Shown: one piece after another, positions 28,511-36,443 of the stretch
Numbering within the stretch: position 1 is the stretch's first letter
How the letters are laid out: every line of letters begins with the position of its first letter
NCBI RefSeq assembly: GCF_003259225.1
Contig: NZ_QHJF01000002.1
Coordinates: 62,001-126,000 of the forward strand
Source: Marinomonas arctica
GTDB lineage: Bacteria > Pseudomonadota > Gammaproteobacteria > Pseudomonadales > Marinomonadaceae
Direction of reading: 5' to 3'
Length of the DNA: 64,000 nt
Notes under the pieces: model-generated
What the model was told of the DNA's origin: nothing
What the model saw: only the letters and a program-made list of their open reading frames with translations
The model's database searches: none
Program-made: the position numbers and the translations under genes

Positions 28511-29575
28511 CTATCTTAGCCTGTTTAAAAATTTAAATACCTTAGTCGGTACTAATCTTTTACGGTTATTTTTATAATCATAAAGACGCTCATCCGCTAC
28601 TTTTAGCAGATGTTTGTAGTTGCTTGGCCTATCAGACATCACACTAGCACCACCATAACTGATCGTAATCGGCACAAGATTCGATTTATACCTTAATGGA
28701 TTAGATTGAAGGTATTCCTGAATGGACTCAGCGACCATAATGGATTGCTCATAACTTTTACCCGGCATCACAAACACAAATTCATCGCCAGCAAAACGGA
28801 ATGCCAAACCCTGCTTATGAACATATTTTAACAAACGCTTGGCAATGTATTCTAACACCTCATCGCCACAGTTATGTCCCAAGGTATCATTGATCGACTT
28901 AAACGCATCGCAATCAATAAATACAACCGTCAAATCACGCTCTTGCGACTTAGAGCGAGCGAATTCACGCTCCAACATCAACTCAAGCTGCCGACGATTT
29001 AATAGACCGGTTAACGGATCTCGAGTGGCTAAGTACTCAAGCTTTTCTCTTGCCGTCACGTTACTAAGACAAATTGAAATCTTGATGGCAAGCTGATCAA
29101 GCAAAAAAGTATCTTTGGTCATCGCATCATAACGCGTACTGTCCGAGTCGGCCTGACAAAACAGACCAACTAACTCACCGTCAATCGTCAGCGGAGAAAT
29201 CGCCACAGAGGAAATAATATCACGATAAACGGTCGGAATGATCTCCCAGCAACGACCCAAGTTCGTATTCACCAGCACCGTTTTATTACTGGATTTAATA
29301 ATATCAATCATAGATCGACGTCTAGTGAACAAGACCCGATCGCGTAAATCTGGCATTTTCTCTAGACTTTCTATGAGATGGGACAAAGGCGCTTCATTGA
29401 TTAAGTTTACCCATACATAGGGGACATTAAATTGCTTTTGCACTTCTTTTGTTAACGTAGAAACAAACTGGTCACAACGACCAATCGAAAGAATACAACG
29501 CTCTATCTCAAAGAACTTGCGTGCAATCTCTTCATTGCGTCTAACATTGTCGATCAGTTCGTTAATATCATGCAT
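28511..29575 (-). CDS. Diguanylate cyclase with N-terminal GAF/DUF484-like domain
   Basis: The 354-residue soluble protein has an N-terminal sensory domain (about 15-175) of GAF/DUF484 character, with GELVGLFCQAD and a following coiled linker, then a GGDEF domain (about 185-345) beginning RDPLTGLLNRR. The active-site loop is AGDEF at 262-266, a variant usually compatible with c-di-GMP synthesis. No RxxD inhibitory site is present five residues upstream. A TATAAT -10 lies on the minus strand at 29664-29669, about 90 nt upstream of the ATG. It lies upstream of the HexR site and is probably separate from glk. Confidence 0.88.
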   Translation of the reverse strand: MHDINELIDNVRRNEEIARKFFEIERCILSIGRCDQFVSTLTKEVQKQFNVPYVWVNLINEAPLSHLIESLEKMPDLRDRVLFTRRRSMIDIIKSSNKTVLVNTNLGRCWEIIPTVYRDIISSVAISPLTIDGELVGLFCQADSDSTRYDAMTKDTFLLDQLAIKISICLSNVTAREKLEYLATRDPLTGLLNRRQLELMLEREFARSKSQERDLTVVFIDCDAFKSINDTLGHNCGDEVLEYIAKRLLKYVHKQGLAFRFAGDEFVFVMPGKSYEQSIMVAESIQEYLQSNPLRYKSNLVPITISYGGASVMSDRPSNYKHLLKVADERLYDYKNNRKRLVPTKVFKFLNRLR

Positions 29576-29791
29576 GTACTATGCCCCACCGCACCAACAG
29601 TAAGCGGTCCACTTCTCTGAATAGAAAGCAGCAGATCCTAAAAACATTATTGATCTGCAATGCATTATAGTACGATGCTTACACAATTTGAGCTATACGT
29701 TGAAGAAAATTTGCCATCTAAACGGCATAAAAAAAACCCCCATCAAACATCCTCCACAGACAAGCTCTTCGTTATTTCAATTAATCCTTTG

Positions 29792-29830
29792 TTTTCTTAA
29801 GAAAAATCACTCTGTGCCGATAGCGTATCG
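29792..29830 (+). promoter_or_regulatory. Two adjacent palindromes upstream of a small ORF
   Basis: A perfect 14-bp palindrome TTTTCTTAAGAAAA (29792-29805) is followed by the dyad CGATA-GCG-TATCG (29818-29830). They end 23 nt before the ATG of the 107-residue protein. They look like operator sites, but no known regulator motif is recognised. Confidence 0.35.
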
Positions 29831-29853
29831 TAACGAATTTAATAGGCATATAA

Positions 29854-30177
29854 ATGAATATAAGAGACATTGTTGAAACACAGGTAACCCAAAGCAGTCG
29901 AGCGGGACAACCGGTTTCTGGCAATGCAAATTTTGCCTTATTAATGAGTCTATTCAGCCAACCAGGTCCGTCACTGATTGATACGGCTGACAAGTTGAGC
30001 CAACATCAACCCCATGCAATAACGCGTCCAATGCAATTTTCACAGAGCATTGGAGAAAATCCCATTGCCAACATAGCCTTACTAAAAGCATTGAGCTTCG
30101 AGCCTTTAGCAGAAGGTCCAGCTTACCAATACGACGCCGTAGAAAGTCTAGAAAGACAACTCCATACTCGCTTCTAA
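29854..30177 (+). CDS. Small hypothetical protein
   Basis: This is a 107-residue soluble protein not recognised from any family. It has no signal peptide, membrane segment or cysteine. Two stretches, NANFALLMSLFSQ and NPIANIALLKALSFE, look like a degenerate repeat of a short amphipathic helix preceded by Gly/Asn, possibly a duplicated peptide-binding unit. A weak AGG lies upstream of the ATG. Its last 4 nt overlap the stop of the opposing DUF3080 lipoprotein gene, and no terminator lies between them. Coding status is likely but not certain. Confidence 0.5.
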   Translation: MNIRDIVETQVTQSSRAGQPVSGNANFALLMSLFSQPGPSLIDTADKLSQHQPHAITRPMQFSQSIGENPIANIALLKALSFEPLAEGPAYQYDAVESLERQLHTRF

Positions 30178-31205
30178 GACGCGCCTCCAACAGACAGAGA
30201 ACAGAGACCAAAAAGAGCACTCCACTGCTGGGCATGCCCCTGAGACGCCCGTTGATAATGCTGCCAACGGCTGTCTGAAGCGACTAATGAGAACTGATGA
30301 GAGAAGACACGCATGTCGTTACTCAATGGTGCACTTAGCTCAAACAGCTTATTTAAAAGTGGTAAAACCTGATAAGCGCTACGATTAATGCGCCCCATAT
30401 AAGGCTGGACGATCTTGACATAATGCGTTTCAAATTGCTGTTTAAGGTACCCAATTGGCGCACCACACATTTGTTGATCAAGCGCTGCCATCTCAGCGGT
30501 TACACGATCTAAATAATCCGTTATTCGAACTGTTGTGTATAACAACCTACCGGCATATTCACTGTCCATCAGTGTCTTTAGATCACCCTCGAAAACGTTT
30601 GCATCAACAACAGGTAAGCGATCAAGATTCTCACCTATGACAACCAATCGATTCAGAGCGTTCATTAATTCTTGTTGATCTGCTGTTGAGGAATTTAGCG
30701 GTAAATAACCATTGGATAAGCTGAAAAAAGCCTCACTTTCCGCACCATTAAAAAGCGCATTCCCAAACGCCATCGGCAATTCAAGGCGTTTCTGTTGTGC
30801 TATATGATGCAACTCCTCGGCCAAAGTGTCGTTCTTAATATCACACGATTCAATGGCTCGAATGATGTCCAGCTCGTATAAAAACCGCTGACTGTCAGGC
30901 ATCACCTTACCCAAAATGCTGTTTTTTCTTCCCGCTACAAGACCAACATCACATTGCTGCAAGGACAAATAATCCAATAATCCAATATCAAATTGCGTTA
31001 GACCTTGTTGACGATGACGGGAAGACGGCAAGCTTGCTGGCATTAGGATTGCAGGAGAAGACACCGACATATACTGCGAGCGATTTAAACCAGCTGCATA
31101 TTGAGATAAAACGTCCTCGCCCTGAAAACGCGTATCACAACCACTCACTCCTGCGAGTATAATGCCGCTTAACAGAATCATTGAAATAAAGGTTTTTACT
31201 AACAT
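30174..31205 (-). CDS. DUF3080 family lipoprotein
   Basis: The 343-residue protein, starting at the ATG at 31205, has a lipoprotein signal with lipobox VSGC (cysteine at residue 23). The DUF3080 hallmarks, as I recall them, are LLDYLSLQQCDVG and GRKNSILGKVMPDSQRFLYE. The rest is helical, with an EYAGRLLYTT region. It has Asp after the lipobox Cys (CD), which in enterics would mean inner-membrane retention; that rule may not hold here. Its start codon and that of the divergent thioesterase share the palindrome CATG. Function is unknown. Confidence 0.75.
   Translation of the reverse strand: MLVKTFISMILLSGIILAGVSGCDTRFQGEDVLSQYAAGLNRSQYMSVSSPAILMPASLPSSRHRQQGLTQFDIGLLDYLSLQQCDVGLVAGRKNSILGKVMPDSQRFLYELDIIRAIESCDIKNDTLAEELHHIAQQKRLELPMAFGNALFNGAESEAFFSLSNGYLPLNSSTADQQELMNALNRLVVIGENLDRLPVVDANVFEGDLKTLMDSEYAGRLLYTTVRITDYLDRVTAEMAALDQQMCGAPIGYLKQQFETHYVKIVQPYMGRINRSAYQVLPLLNKLFELSAPLSNDMRVFSHQFSLVASDSRWQHYQRASQGHAQQWSALFGLCSLSVGGAS
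31134..31163 (+). promoter_or_regulatory. Candidate promoter for the thioesterase gene inside the DUF3080 gene
   Basis: A perfect TATAAT at 31158-31163 has ATCACA (4/6) 18 nt upstream. It lies within the first codons of the divergent lipoprotein gene and would start transcription near 31170, 34 nt before the thioesterase ATG at 31204. The -10 overlaps an earlier in-frame ATG at 31162, which argues against that ATG being the real start. Confidence 0.5.
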
Positions 31206-31614
31206 GAATAAACTACTCATCCAAAAACGAGAAGAAATATCGGAGACACGTGTTGCCAAAATGGTGTTTCCAGCCACAACAAACCATTACGATACCTTAT
31301 TTGGTGGCATCGCCCTACAGTGGATGGATGAAGTCGCCTATATCGCTGCCACTCGTTTTGCCAGAAAAACCATGGTCACCATTTCAACAGAACAGGTTGA
31401 CTTTAAACAACCCATCCCATCAGGTATTTTAGTCGAGCTCATTGCTCGCGTCGTTCATGTTGGACGAACGTCGCTAAAAGTAGAAGTGTCTATTTTTCTA
31501 GAACAACTCGACAGCGACAAACGCACAAAAGCAGTCACGGGGCATTTCAACTTTGTTGCTGTGGATAGCAACAAAAAACCAACCCCCATTTTCGATGAAG
31601 AAATAATGTCTTAG
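31204..31614 (+). CDS. Acyl-CoA thioesterase (hotdog fold, YciA-like)
   Basis: The 136-residue protein is a hotdog-fold acyl-CoA hydrolase. The HYDTLFGGIALQWMDEVAYIAA segment carries the Asn/Asp and Gly pattern of the YciA/BACH group, followed by VDFKQPI and the strand VGRTSLKVEV. It probably hydrolyses medium or long acyl-CoA. The start at 31204 has AAAGG about 11 nt upstream. A longer start at 31162 is possible but overlaps the promoter. It ends at a terminator shared with the converging lipoprotein gene. Confidence 0.85.
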   Translation: MNKLLIQKREEISETRVAKMVFPATTNHYDTLFGGIALQWMDEVAYIAATRFARKTMVTISTEQVDFKQPIPSGILVELIARVVHVGRTSLKVEVSIFLEQLDSDKRTKAVTGHFNFVAVDSNKKPTPIFDEEIMS

Positions 31615-31622
31615 CCATCATC

Positions 31623-31663
31623 AAAAACACAGTGAGTCCACATGGCGACATCACTGTGTTTTT
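31623..31663. terminator. Bidirectional terminator
   Basis: AAACACAGTGA and TCACTGTGTTT pair over 11 bp, with a 15-nt loop that can extend the stem through GTC/GAC, followed by TTTTT. An A-run on the left allows use from the other strand. Confidence 0.82.
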
Positions 31664-31668
31664 ATGGC

Positions 31669-32259
31669 TTATTTTGCGTGTCGCTTAGCAATTTCAGCCG
31701 CGAGTTCATCAAAGCTTTTTTCAGCTTCAAGCTTTTGAAACAATGCCGCTTCATTTCGCATTGAAGAACGTAAAATGCTTTCCGCAACACCTTGCGCCTG
31801 CGTAGGATCTAAACCCACAAGCACCACTAAACCACCAGACGGGGTAGGCATTTGACGGATGATTTTTGAACCAATCAACTGCTGTTCAGTAATTTGTTTG
31901 GTAACAACACTGTTAACACGATCTACGGTTTCTGAATCACCCGCCCCCGTTGTTTCAACATATTGCTTAACCATGTTTTGCAAATCAACACTCAGCACTT
32001 GCGCCAACTCAACACGTGCTGCTGTCGCTGCCATCTGCTTCATATAATTCACACCCGCCGCGGATTTTTCACTGTAGCCAGCCGCGGATAAAATAACCCC
32101 ATCCACAGGTGCACCACACACCCAATCAGGCGCAGGTTGGTTAGAGCCATCAGCAAAAACACAATCAGGGATGGCAGAAACAGGCGTATTCACGGCATCT
32201 TTACTGCATGCCGCCAATACAAGACTCGCCGCGATTAACCCTACCACTTTAAACGTCAT
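31669..32259 (-). CDS. LPP20-family lipoprotein
   Basis: The 196-residue protein has a lipoprotein signal with lipobox LAAC at residues 15-18. Next come a Cys-containing segment (PDCVF ... PDWVCG) and an LPP20/LpoB-like region (VILSAAGYSEKSAAG, AATAARVELAQVL), ending in a charged helix. The PDW(V/I)-G-A-ARxxLA pattern is typical of LPP20 proteins. The role is unknown in most bacteria. Confidence 0.78.
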   Translation of the reverse strand: MTFKVVGLIAASLVLAACSKDAVNTPVSAIPDCVFADGSNQPAPDWVCGAPVDGVILSAAGYSEKSAAGVNYMKQMAATAARVELAQVLSVDLQNMVKQYVETTGAGDSETVDRVNSVVTKQITEQQLIGSKIIRQMPTPSGGLVVLVGLDPTQAQGVAESILRSSMRNEAALFQKLEAEKSFDELAAEIAKRHAK

Positions 32260-32387
32260 GATCTTTTTCCTTTACTCTAGCTAAGACAATCAGAACTTTA
32301 AGCTCTACCAGCCTAAGTGCAATGCACAAAAGCACAATCAACAAAAGTGCAATGCTGTCATTTTAGCCTATTCATACCATTAAAAAC

Positions 32388-32419
32388 AAAAAAAGGCGCT
32401 AATAAATAGCACCCTTTTT
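32388..32419 (-). terminator. Terminator after pnp
   Basis: A stem of AAGG and GCTA paired with TAGC and CCTT, with a small internal bulge, is followed on the minus strand by a long T-run. It lies 20 nt past the pnp stop. Confidence 0.75.
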
Positions 32420-32439
32420 AATTTATCCGTCACACAAAA

Positions 32440-34548
32440 TTATTCAGTGTAAGCGGCTTTCTCTTCTTCAGTAACGTCTTTCATAGACAGTTTGATACGA
32501 CCACGAGCATCAACATCTAGCACTTTAACGATGACATCTTGACCTTCTGAAAGGAAGTCGGTTACCGCACGAATACGCTCTTCAGCGATTTGAGAGATGT
32601 GAACCAAGCCGTCTTTACCAGGTAAAATGTTAACAAAAGCACCAAACTCCGCTAAGCGAACCACTTTACCTTTGTAAAGCTTGTCTACTTCCGCTTCAGC
32701 GGTGATTTCATGAATCTTCAGCAAAGCGGCGTCAGAAGACGCTTTGTCTGCAGCGTAAATACGCACAGTACCGTCGTCGTCTAGATCGATAGAAGCGCCT
32801 GTTTGTTCCGTGATAGAACGAATAGTCGCGCCACCTTTACCGATAACGTCACGAATTTTCTCTGGATCAATTTTGATCGTCGCCATAGATGGCGCATTTG
32901 GAGACACTTCAGGACGAGCGTAACCGATAACTTTCGCCATTTCACGAAGGATATGAGTACGAGCTTCAAGCGCTTGGCTTAAGGCGATATCCATAATTTC
33001 TTCGTTGATGCCTTCGATTTTGATGTCCATTTGAAGCGCTGTGATACCTTCTGCGGTACCCGCTACTTTAAAGTCCATATCACCAAGGTGATCTTCGTCA
33101 CCCAAGATATCCGTTAGTACTGCAAAGCCGTCGTCTTCTTTGATAAGACCCATGGCGATACCTGCCACTGGCGCTTTCAAAGGAACACCAGCGTCCATCA
33201 TAGACAAAGACGCACCACATACAGACGCCATAGAGCTTGAACCGTTAGATTCAGTGATCTCAGACACGATACGAATGGTGTATGGGAATTCATCTTCAGA
33301 AGGCAATACTGCTTGAACACCACGACGAGCTAGACGACCGTGACCAATCTCACGACGACCAACGCCACCCATGCGACCACACTCACCTACAGAGTAAGGA
33401 GGGAAGTTATAATGAAGCATGAAGCTGTCTTTGCTTTCGCCAGTCAAACCATCCGTCATTTGTGAATCACGGCTCGTACCTAATGTACAGGTTGCAATCG
33501 CTTGTGTTTCACCGCGCGTAAACAAAGCTGAACCGTGAGTTTTGCTTAACAGACCCACTTCAACACTGATTGGGCGAACCGTTTTATTGTCACGGCCATC
33601 GATACGTGGTTTACCGTCGATAACACGACGACGTACAATGCGTTTTTCTAGTTTAGAGAAAGCGCCCGTTACGTCCGCTTCAGAAAACTCACCGCCTTCA
33701 GTTACTAAGGCAGCAACAGCAGCATCACGAACAACGCCTAGTTGAGCGTAACGAGCCATTTTCTCACTGATGCCATACGCTTCTTCGATTTGAGCCGCGT
33801 AGCCAGACTTAAGTGCATCAGTCAAAGACACATTTGCCGCTTCCGCTGTCCAATCCCAACGAGGCTTAGCGCACTCAGCTGCGAATTCAGTGATAGCAGA
33901 AATAGCTGCTTGCATTTCTTTGTGTGCGTAAAGAACCGCACCTAACATTTCGTCTTCCGTTAGTTCTTGCGCTTCAGATTCCACCATCAACACGGCATCT
34001 TTTGTACCCGCTACCACCATGTCTAGCAAAGAACCTTCTAGATCAGAGTAACTTGGGTTAAGCACGTAGCCAGACTCATCGTTGAAACCAACACGAGCTG
34101 CACCGATAGGACCATTGAATGGGATACCAGAAATTGTTAATGCTGCAGACGTTGCAATCATTGCAGCGATATCGGCGTCTAGGTTAGTGTTCGTAGACAT
34201 AACCGTACAAACAACCTGAACTTCGTTCATGAACCCTTTAGGGAACAATGGGCGAATTGGACGATCGATCAAACGAGACGTCAGTGTTTCTTTTTCAGAA
34301 GGGCGACCTTCGCGCTTTAAAAAGCCACCAGGGATTTTACCAACCGCATAAGCTCGCTCTTGATAATGCACAGACAATGGGAAAAAGTTTTGACCAGGTG
34401 TCGCTGTTTTTGCACCAACAACCGTCGCTAGCACTTGCGCATCACCAATTGTACAAAGTACAGCGCCCGTTGCTTGACGAGCAATGCGGCCTGTTTCTAG
34501 CGTTACGGTATCGTTACCGAACTGGAAAGTTTTTGTCGTAATACTCAC
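32440..34548 (-). CDS. pnp: Polyribonucleotide nucleotidyltransferase (PNPase)
   Basis: PNPase degrades RNA 3' to 5' phosphorolytically, partly within the degradosome. The 702-residue protein has two RNase PH domains (about 10-140 and 310-540) with the linking helical domain, then KH (about 553-610; [11 protein letters not shown]) and S1 (about 620-690; [16 protein letters not shown]). The start is GTG at 34548 with AAAGGA 6 nt upstream. The open frame further upstream lies in the structured leader. It follows rpsO, as in E. coli. Confidence 0.97.
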   Translation of the reverse strand: MSITTKTFQFGNDTVTLETGRIARQATGAVLCTIGDAQVLATVVGAKTATPGQNFFPLSVHYQERAYAVGKIPGGFLKREGRPSEKETLTSRLIDRPIRPLFPKGFMNEVQVVCTVMSTNTNLDADIAAMIATSAALTISGIPFNGPIGAARVGFNDESGYVLNPSYSDLEGSLLDMVVAGTKDAVLMVESEAQELTEDEMLGAVLYAHKEMQAAISAITEFAAECAKPRWDWTAEAANVSLTDALKSGYAAQIEEAYGISEKMARYAQLGVVRDAAVAALVTEGGEFSEADVTGAFSKLEKRIVRRRVIDGKPRIDGRDNKTVRPISVEVGLLSKTHGSALFTRGETQAIATCTLGTSRDSQMTDGLTGESKDSFMLHYNFPPYSVGECGRMGGVGRREIGHGRLARRGVQAVLPSEDEFPYTIRIVSEITESNGSSSMASVCGASLSMMDAGVPLKAPVAGIAMGLIKEDDGFAVLTDILGDEDHLGDMDFKVAGTAEGITALQMDIKIEGINEEIMDIALSQALEARTHILREMAKVIGYARPEVSPNAPSMATIKIDPEKIRDVIGKGGATIRSITEQTGASIDLDDDGTVRIYAADKASSDAALLKIHEITAEAEVDKLYKGKVVRLAEFGAFVNILPGKDGLVHISQIAEERIRAVTDFLSEGQDVIVKVLDVDARGRIKLSMKDVTEEEKAAYTE

Positions 34549-34576
34549 GCGTATTCCTTTTATTAAAAAAATTTCT

Positions 34577-34680
34577 TCTCCCAAAGACCTCTTTTTAAGC
34601 CAGTACTCATATGAACTCTTTAACACCTTTCTCTAACGGAAAGAAAAGCACATATGAAGTACAGGCTGTCCCTTGGGAGA
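34577..34680 (-). promoter_or_regulatory. pnp leader double-strand hairpin (probable RNase III autoregulation)
   Basis: In the rpsO-pnp gap two arms about 65 nt apart pair: TCTCCCAA at both ends and AGCC-n-GTACT-CATATG on each inner side. A further small CTTTC/GAAAG hairpin lies in the centre. The E. coli pnp leader has a comparable long hairpin, cut by RNase III and then used by PNPase to repress its own mRNA. The same logic is inferred here from position and fold only. Confidence 0.65.
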
Positions 34681-34684
34681 CCAA

Positions 34685-34717
34685 TAAAAAAAGGGCCATA
34701 ATAATTTATGGCCCTTT
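34685..34717 (-). terminator. Terminator after rpsO
   Basis: A 12-bp perfect stem, AAAGGGCCATAA with its complement around TAAT, is followed on the minus strand by a run of seven T. It lies directly after the rpsO stop, so pnp depends on read-through or on an internal promoter. Confidence 0.9.
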
Positions 34718-34724
34718 CTCAGTC

Positions 34725-34994
34725 TTAGCGACGCAGACCTAGTTTTTTGATCAAACTAGTGTAACGAGCTGCATCTTTACGCTTAAGGTAATCCAACAAC
34801 TTACGACGCTGGTTTACCATGCGGATTAGACCGCGACGAGAATGATGGTCGTGGATATGAGCTTTAAAGTGATCTTGAAGACCTTCGATGTTCTTAGTCA
34901 ACAATGCTACTTGAACTTCAGGAGAACCCGTGTCACCTTCTGCTACTTGAAACTCTTTTACCAACGCTGCTTTTGATTCTGCAGACAATGCCAT
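34725..34994 (-). CDS. rpsO: 30S ribosomal protein S15
   Basis: The 89-residue protein matches uS15, with [14 protein letters not shown], the [11 protein letters not shown] helix and LLDYLKRKD. It binds the central domain of 16S rRNA. The start is at the ATG at 34994; the TTG 15 nt upstream belongs to the sequence TTGGAGATT that provides the SD. Confidence 0.97.
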   Translation of the reverse strand: MALSAESKAALVKEFQVAEGDTGSPEVQVALLTKNIEGLQDHFKAHIHDHHSRRGLIRMVNQRRKLLDYLKRKDAARYTSLIKKLGLRR

Positions 34995-35070
34995 AATCTT
35001 AATCTCCAAATTAATATGCTATTAAAAGTAAAGGATAGCCGAGCATATTTTCAGTCATCCTAGGCCAGCA

Positions 35071-35079
35071 AGTTTAGCA
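35071..35079 (-). promoter_or_regulatory. Possible extended -10 promoter for rpsO
   Basis: On the minus strand TGCTAAACT fits an extended -10 element (TGn plus TAAACT) about 77 nt before the rpsO ATG. No good -35 box is visible. It would drive rpsO independently of truB. Confidence 0.35.
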
Positions 35080-35105
35080 CTTTTTTTAGCAGAACTCACT
35101 GCTAT

Positions 35106-36032
35106 TTATAAAGAGAACTCACTAGTATTTACCAATCGATAAGGACGAATAGACGTTCCTTTTATCTGCCCAAGCCCCAAAAAGCGCTGTGATTGTTCAT
35201 CATACATTCTGATCACGGTTTCATGCTCTAATGAAACAGGGCTAGAAACGGTCCGCCCAAACATCATATCTAAGGTGTCCGCCTCTGCTAAATCCACTTT
35301 TTCAAAGTGTTCTACGGCGGTATCCATTGAAATCAGATGAGAGTCCAACGCCTCGTAACCTTGCTCCGCTATCGCCTCAAATTGTTCTAGGGTCATCATA
35401 TTTTCAGGCAAATACCCTGCCGTCGAAATACGATGCAAAGAGTGCAGATGTGCGCCACACCCTAACGCTTCGCCAATATCCTCACCAATAGTTCGGATAT
35501 AAGTACCTTTAGAACACTGAATATCAAGCGTTAACGTATCGTCAGTTCTGGAAACAAGGGTGAGATTTGAAACCGTGACACGTCGACGTTTTCTCTCGAT
35601 AACAATGCCCTGACGAGCATACTCATAAAGAGGTCGACCTTCATGCTTCAAAGCGGAATACATGGGCGGTATTTGCTCAATGTCACCACGAAACCTATCT
35701 AAAATCGCCTCAAGCGAGTCATCCGTCAGGGTAGGAATCAACTCTTCCGTTAACACGTCCCCTTCACGATCGCCCGTTGTGGTTCTTTTACCCAACTGAA
35801 TGCAAGTCAAATAACGCTTATTTGCATCCAATAGATATTGTGAGAATTTCGTCGCTTCACCAAGACACAGTGGCAACATTCCTGTTGCCAAAGGATCGAG
35901 CGCACCAGTATGGCCCGCTTTCGCCGCTTGATAAAGACGGCGAACACGCTGCAATGCCTGGTTTGAACTAAGACCAATCGGCTTGTTCAGTAAAACAATC
36001 CCGTCTACCGAACGCCATTTTGCTTTCACCAT
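35106..36032 (-). CDS. truB: tRNA pseudouridine(55) synthase
   Basis: TruB makes pseudouridine 55 in the T-loop of tRNAs and also acts as a tRNA chaperone. The 308-residue protein has GIVLLNKPIGLSSN, the catalytic Asp in GHTGALDPLATG, KRTTTGDREGD, YSALKHEGRPLYEYAR and the C-terminal PUA-like domain. It lies between rbfA (18 nt) and rpsO, the classical arrangement. Confidence 0.97.
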   Translation of the reverse strand: MVKAKWRSVDGIVLLNKPIGLSSNQALQRVRRLYQAAKAGHTGALDPLATGMLPLCLGEATKFSQYLLDANKRYLTCIQLGKRTTTGDREGDVLTEELIPTLTDDSLEAILDRFRGDIEQIPPMYSALKHEGRPLYEYARQGIVIERKRRRVTVSNLTLVSRTDDTLTLDIQCSKGTYIRTIGEDIGEALGCGAHLHSLHRISTAGYLPENMMTLEQFEAIAEQGYEALDSHLISMDTAVEHFEKVDLAEADTLDMMFGRTVSSPVSLEHETVIRMYDEQSQRFLGLGQIKGTSIRPYRLVNTSEFSL

Positions 36033-36050
36033 ACGACTTTATTACTCGCC

Positions 36051-36431
36051 TTAGTTACCGTTTTTCGTCTCATCATCACGAATCGCTTCGTCAATCAGAG
36101 CCGACATACGCGAACCATTGACCACACTTTGGTCATAATGAAAGCGCAAATGCGGCATAACACGAAGTTTCACTTCTTGTGCTAAACGACGACGTAAAAA
36201 ACCTTTTGCGCTGTCAAGAGCCGCTTGGTTCTCTGCCAATACTTCTGGCTGATCGTCTTTACCCAAAACCGTGTAATAAATATCCGCATAGCCTAAATCT
36301 TTTGCTACACGCACTTCGTTGACAGTAACCAACCCTAAACGTGGATCTTTTACTTCAAACTGGATCAAGGACGCCAGCTCCTTTTGGAGCTGGTCACCAA
36401 TCCGACTAGTACGACTAAATTCGCCTGCCAT
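36051..36431 (-). CDS. rbfA: Ribosome-binding factor A
   Basis: This 126-residue KH-like protein is needed for late 16S 5'-end maturation and cold adaptation. It contains RTSRIGDQLQKELASLI, DPRLGLVTVNEVRVAKDLGYADIYYT and LRFHYDQSV, all conserved in RbfA. It is 12 nt downstream of infB. Confidence 0.96.
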   Translation of the reverse strand: MAGEFSRTSRIGDQLQKELASLIQFEVKDPRLGLVTVNEVRVAKDLGYADIYYTVLGKDDQPEVLAENQAALDSAKGFLRRRLAQEVKLRVMPHLRFHYDQSVVNGSRMSALIDEAIRDDETKNGN

Positions 36432-36443
36432 GATCTTGTCCTA

